Shown: piece after piece, positions 4,041 to 6,057 of the stretch
Layout of the letters: each line of letters starts with the position of its first letter
Position numbering within the stretch: position 1 is the stretch's first letter
Assembly (NCBI GenBank): GCA_026014845.1
Contig: JAOZHM010000244.1
Location: 1 to 6,057, forward strand
DNA: 6,057 bases
Reading direction: 5' to 3'
Origin: Candidatus Bathyarchaeota archaeon
Lineage (GTDB): Archaea > Thermoproteota > Bathyarchaeia > Bathyarchaeales > Bathycorpusculaceae
The notes under the pieces: generated by a model
The model's input: only the letters and a program-made list of their open reading frames with translations
Told to the model about the DNA's origin: nothing
The model's database searches: none
Program-made: the position numbers and the translations under genes

Positions 4041-5315
4041 ATGGTTGATGTGTGGCTTCCCTATGGGAAATCAGAGATATGCGTGAGGATTCCAACTCGG
4101 AACTTTTTGGGTTCAATCGAACCAGCGGAGAAGCCAGGTGTATCAGACGCTAGGGCGGAGATTGAAAGGGCTTTAAGGGAGCCTATAGGCACTAAAACTT
4201 TGAGCGACATTGTAAAACCAGAACATAAAGTGGCAATAGTTGTTGATGATGCAACGAGACCTGCCCCGAGCAATCTTATGGTTCCGCCAATACTTGACGA
4301 GTTAAATATGGCTGGTATCAAAGAAGAAAACATAGCGGTTATTTTTGGGTGTGGCACGCACAAAGCGGTTACTCGTGAAGAAGCTGTAAGGCTGTTGGGT
4401 GAAGATGTTCTTAACCGTGCAAAAATTATCAGCCACGATTGCAAGGCTCAAGACCTAGTTTATTTAGGTAAAACTAAGAAGCATGGAACAAAAGTTTATT
4501 TGAACCGTGTTTTTGCCGAGGCAGACGTTAAAATCTTAACAGGAGACGTATGCTTTCACTATTACGCCGGTTATGGCGGAGGGAGAAAAAGCGTTTTACC
4601 TGCGGTTGCTGGCGAAGAATCAATAAAACATAATCATGCCATGCTTTTGCATCCCAAAGCCAAGACAGGGGTTCTGGAGGGAAATCCAATTCATGGAGAC
4701 ATGGTTGAAGCAGCAAAACTCGCAAAAGTGGATTTCATGCTAAACGTCGTAATTAACAAGGAGGGCGGAGTTGTGAAAGCCTTTGCTGGCGATTTGGAAC
4801 AAGCTTTCTATGAAGGAGTGAAACTTGTTGACGAAATGTACCGTGTACAGGTAGATCGTAAAGCAGACATAGTTGTTGTCAGTCCAGGTGGGCACCCAGC
4901 GGATGTGAATCTTTTCCAAGCCTATAAAGGTGTTGACAACGCCATCGAAGTGGTTAAGCGTGGCGGAGTGATAATCCTCGTAGCTGAATGCCCTGAAGGA
5001 CATGGAAACCAAGTCTTCTATGATTGGATGGTTAAGTTTAAGGATTTAAGAGCTGTTGAAAGAGAGGTTAAGCGCCGTTTTGTTTTAGGCGGGCACAAAG
5101 CCTATTATTTGATGAAAGCTCTACGAAAGGTTCAGATAATTTTGGTTTCGTCGATGCCGGATTATTATGCCGCGAATGTTTTCAAATTAAAAACGGCTAG
5201 AGCCGTAAACGATGCTTTGAATGAGGCTTTCAGTATTGCTGGAAAAAAGGCGAAGGTCTGGGCGATGCCTTATGGAAACTCTACGTTGCCTGAGGTCAAA
5301 ACAAGCGAAGAGTGA
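4041..5315 (+). CDS. larA: Nickel-pincer-dependent lactate racemase family protein (LarA, DUF2088)
   Basis: LarA enzymes interconvert D- and L-lactate, or other alpha-hydroxyacids in relatives, using a nickel-pincer nucleotide bound to a lysine. The 424-residue length is typical. The N-terminal domain has DDATRPAP (69-76) and GCGTHKAVTREE (103-114). The second motif block reads YAGYGGGRKSVLP and then EESIKHNH. Compared with Lactobacillus plantarum LarA (His108, His174, Lys184, His200), the equivalents are His107, His173, Lys183 (cofactor attachment) and His199 (nickel ligand), a constant offset of one. The C-terminal domain carries SPGGHPADVNLFQAYKG (281-297), probably with the active-site Lys296. 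All key residues are kept, so the protein should be active, but substrate specificity in the family is broad and the true substrate may not be lactate. It would need LarB, LarC and LarE for its cofactor; none is in this window. The 95-base gap to rimI suggests a separate transcript for rimI. Confidence 0.85.
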   Translation: MVDVWLPYGKSEICVRIPTRNFLGSIEPAEKPGVSDARAEIERALREPIGTKTLSDIVKPEHKVAIVVDDATRPAPSNLMVPPILDELNMAGIKEENIAVIFGCGTHKAVTREEAVRLLGEDVLNRAKIISHDCKAQDLVYLGKTKKHGTKVYLNRVFAEADVKILTGDVCFHYYAGYGGGRKSVLPAVAGEESIKHNHAMLLHPKAKTGVLEGNPIHGDMVEAAKLAKVDFMLNVVINKEGGVVKAFAGDLEQAFYEGVKLVDEMYRVQVDRKADIVVVSPGGHPADVNLFQAYKGVDNAIEVVKRGGVIILVAECPEGHGNQVFYDWMVKFKDLRAVEREVKRRFVLGGHKAYYLMKALRKVQIILVSSMPDYYAANVFKLKTARAVNDALNEAFSIAGKKAKVWAMPYGNSTLPEVKTSEE

Positions 5316-5340
5316 AAAGCTTTGCAAGTTTTCAAAAAAC

Positions 5341-5348
5341 AATTATAA
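5341..5348 (+). promoter_or_regulatory. Possible TATA box of rimI
   Basis: AATTATAA lies in the 95-base gap after larA, about 66 bases before the rimI start. It predicts transcription from about 5370 and a leader of about 40 bases. Nothing else clear is seen in the gap; read-through from larA is the alternative. Confidence 0.35.
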
Positions 5349-5410
5349 TGTGGAAGGAATTAACAATAGCTTAGTTCACGTTAAGTGCCGAGTTGGAAAA
5401 GGGATAGCGT

Positions 5411-5896
5411 TTGCAACAGACTTTCAAACTGAGGAAATTCAACATAAACGATTTGGAACGTATTACATACATTAATCGTACTTGTTTACCTGAGAACTAC
5501 TCAGACTATTTTTTTCTTGATTTGCATCGCAGGTTTCCAGAAACTTTCATTGTTGCGGAAGAAAACGGCGAAGTTGTAGGCTACATAATGTGTCGTATTG
5601 AAACAGGTTTATCAAGCTTTATTTTCCGTGGATTAGTTAAGAAGGCTCATATCGTCTCTGTCGCTGTTTTACCTCAGTATAGACGTAAAGGTATAGGAGA
5701 AGCTTTGGTTACTAAGGCTATGGAAAACATGCGATTGTATAAGGCGAAACATTGTTTTCTGGAAGTTAGAGTAACCAACACAGCAGCCGTAGATCTATAC
5801 AGAAAGCTGGAATTTGAAGTTTCTCGCACAATTCGAAGTTACTATGCGGACGGAGAAGAGGCTTACGTGATGACAAGAAAACTTCCTTCCAAATAG
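5411..5896 (+). CDS. rimI: RimI-type GNAT N-acetyltransferase
   Basis: This protein transfers an acetyl group from acetyl-CoA to a protein N-terminus; archaeal members (Ard1/NAT-like) modify many cytoplasmic proteins, and RimI in bacteria modifies a ribosomal protein. The 161 residues follow the GNAT order: an N-terminal strand and helix (FKLRKFNINDLERITYINR), a strand FIVAEENGEVVGYIMCRIE (46-64), then motif A with VAVLPQYRRKGIGEALV (84-100), in which Arg91, Arg92, Gly94 and Gly96 form the acetyl-CoA pyrophosphate loop. Motif B follows with LEVRVTNTAAVDLYRKLEF (117-135) and the RimI-typical SYYADGEEAYVM end. The usual Gly of the KLGF turn is Glu134, an unusual change. The start is TTG at 5411, with AAAAGGGAT about 6 bases upstream as a fair ribosome binding site; no ATG lies near in frame. 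The MarC gene begins 23 bases after the stop, so the two may be one transcript. Confidence 0.88.
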   Translation: MQQTFKLRKFNINDLERITYINRTCLPENYSDYFFLDLHRRFPETFIVAEENGEVVGYIMCRIETGLSSFIFRGLVKKAHIVSVAVLPQYRRKGIGEALVTKAMENMRLYKAKHCFLEVRVTNTAAVDLYRKLEFEVSRTIRSYYADGEEAYVMTRKLPSK

Positions 5897-5919
5897 TTTG
5901 CTGTTTTGAGATGAAATGA

Positions 5920-6057
5920 ATGGGACCTGTAGAGTTTGCACTCGTAGCAATAACATCCATCATTGCCGTAATGAACCCTACAAGCACCGTGGCGATTTAC
6001 ATCGCTCTGACCAGAGACATGAACTCAGAGGAACGTCGCAAGGTTATTGCAAAGTCC
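5920..6057 (+). CDS. MarC-family membrane protein, N-terminal part (cut by window edge)
   Basis: The first 46 codons are present and the frame is open to the right edge. The start reads MGPVEFALVAITSIIAVMNP and continues TSTVAIYIALTRDM, then NSEERRKVIAKS. An N-terminal membrane helix of about 20 residues ending in the conserved NP, followed by the LTRDM.EERRKV segment, is the start of the MarC family of six-helix inner-membrane proteins. The family is named after a bacterial gene once linked to multiple antibiotic resistance, but its transport role is unproven (some archaeal members transport neutral amino acids). The start ATG at 5920 has only a weak upstream GAGATGA as a ribosome binding site. 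It follows rimI by 23 bases on the same strand. Confidence 0.8.
   Translation, partial: MGPVEFALVAITSIIAVMNPTSTVAIYIALTRDMNSEERRKVIAKS

Noticed and set aside
4061..5012. Three - strand ORFs inside larA
   Set aside because: They mirror the larA reading frame and show no family features of their own.
5221..5475. 84-codon + strand ORF bridging larA and rimI
   Set aside because: It overlaps the larA end and the rimI start out of frame, has low-complexity basic content and no motif.

Overview
The window looks like a stretch of archaeal chromosome of low to moderate GC. The main evidence is a TATA-binding protein gene, a signal peptidase with the archaeal/eukaryotic Ser/His arrangement (His in place of the bacterial Lys), A/T-rich TATA-type promoter boxes in front of several genes, two TTG starts (pyrE and rimI), and small two-knuckle zinc-ribbon proteins. 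The zinc ribbons and the overall gene style suggest a TACK archaeon, perhaps a Bathyarchaeia-type lineage. That placement is inference from memory of similar proteins, not a database result.

Layout. Positions 1-47 hold the last 14 codons of a + strand gene, followed after one base by a doubtful 60-residue ORF (49-231). From 239 to 614 on the - strand lies the decayed N-terminal part of a TldD/PmbA-family gene; it is readable as one protein only across two frameshifts and ends before the catalytic region. A promoter region follows, then an intact 58-residue zinc-ribbon gene (797-973) with a strong Shine-Dalgarno sequence. Immediately downstream is its diverged paralogue (998-1210), readable only after restoring three single missing bases. 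Next come an archaeal type I signal peptidase (1309-1947) and the TATA-binding protein (2009-2581), each with its own TATA-like box or boxes. On the opposite strand, converging on TBP, is a two-gene unit: a metallo-beta-lactamase-fold hydrolase (3235-3924) and orotate phosphoribosyltransferase pyrE (2601-3230), four bases apart and probably translationally coupled. A divergent promoter region carrying a 12-bp direct repeat separates this unit from a LarA-family nickel-pincer racemase (4041-5315). Then come a RimI-type N-acetyltransferase (5411-5896) and the start of a MarC-family membrane protein (5920 to the edge).

The intact genes are mostly housekeeping: transcription initiation (TBP), protein secretion (signal peptidase), pyrimidine synthesis (PyrE) and protein acetylation (RimI). 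LarA points to lactate or other alpha-hydroxyacid metabolism and implies that the nickel-pincer cofactor genes lie elsewhere. I see no mobile element, CRISPR array, tRNA or rRNA, and no strong case for a new multi-gene system. The most informative part is the first 1.2 kb, a decay zone with two frame-broken genes beside an intact paralogue of one of them.
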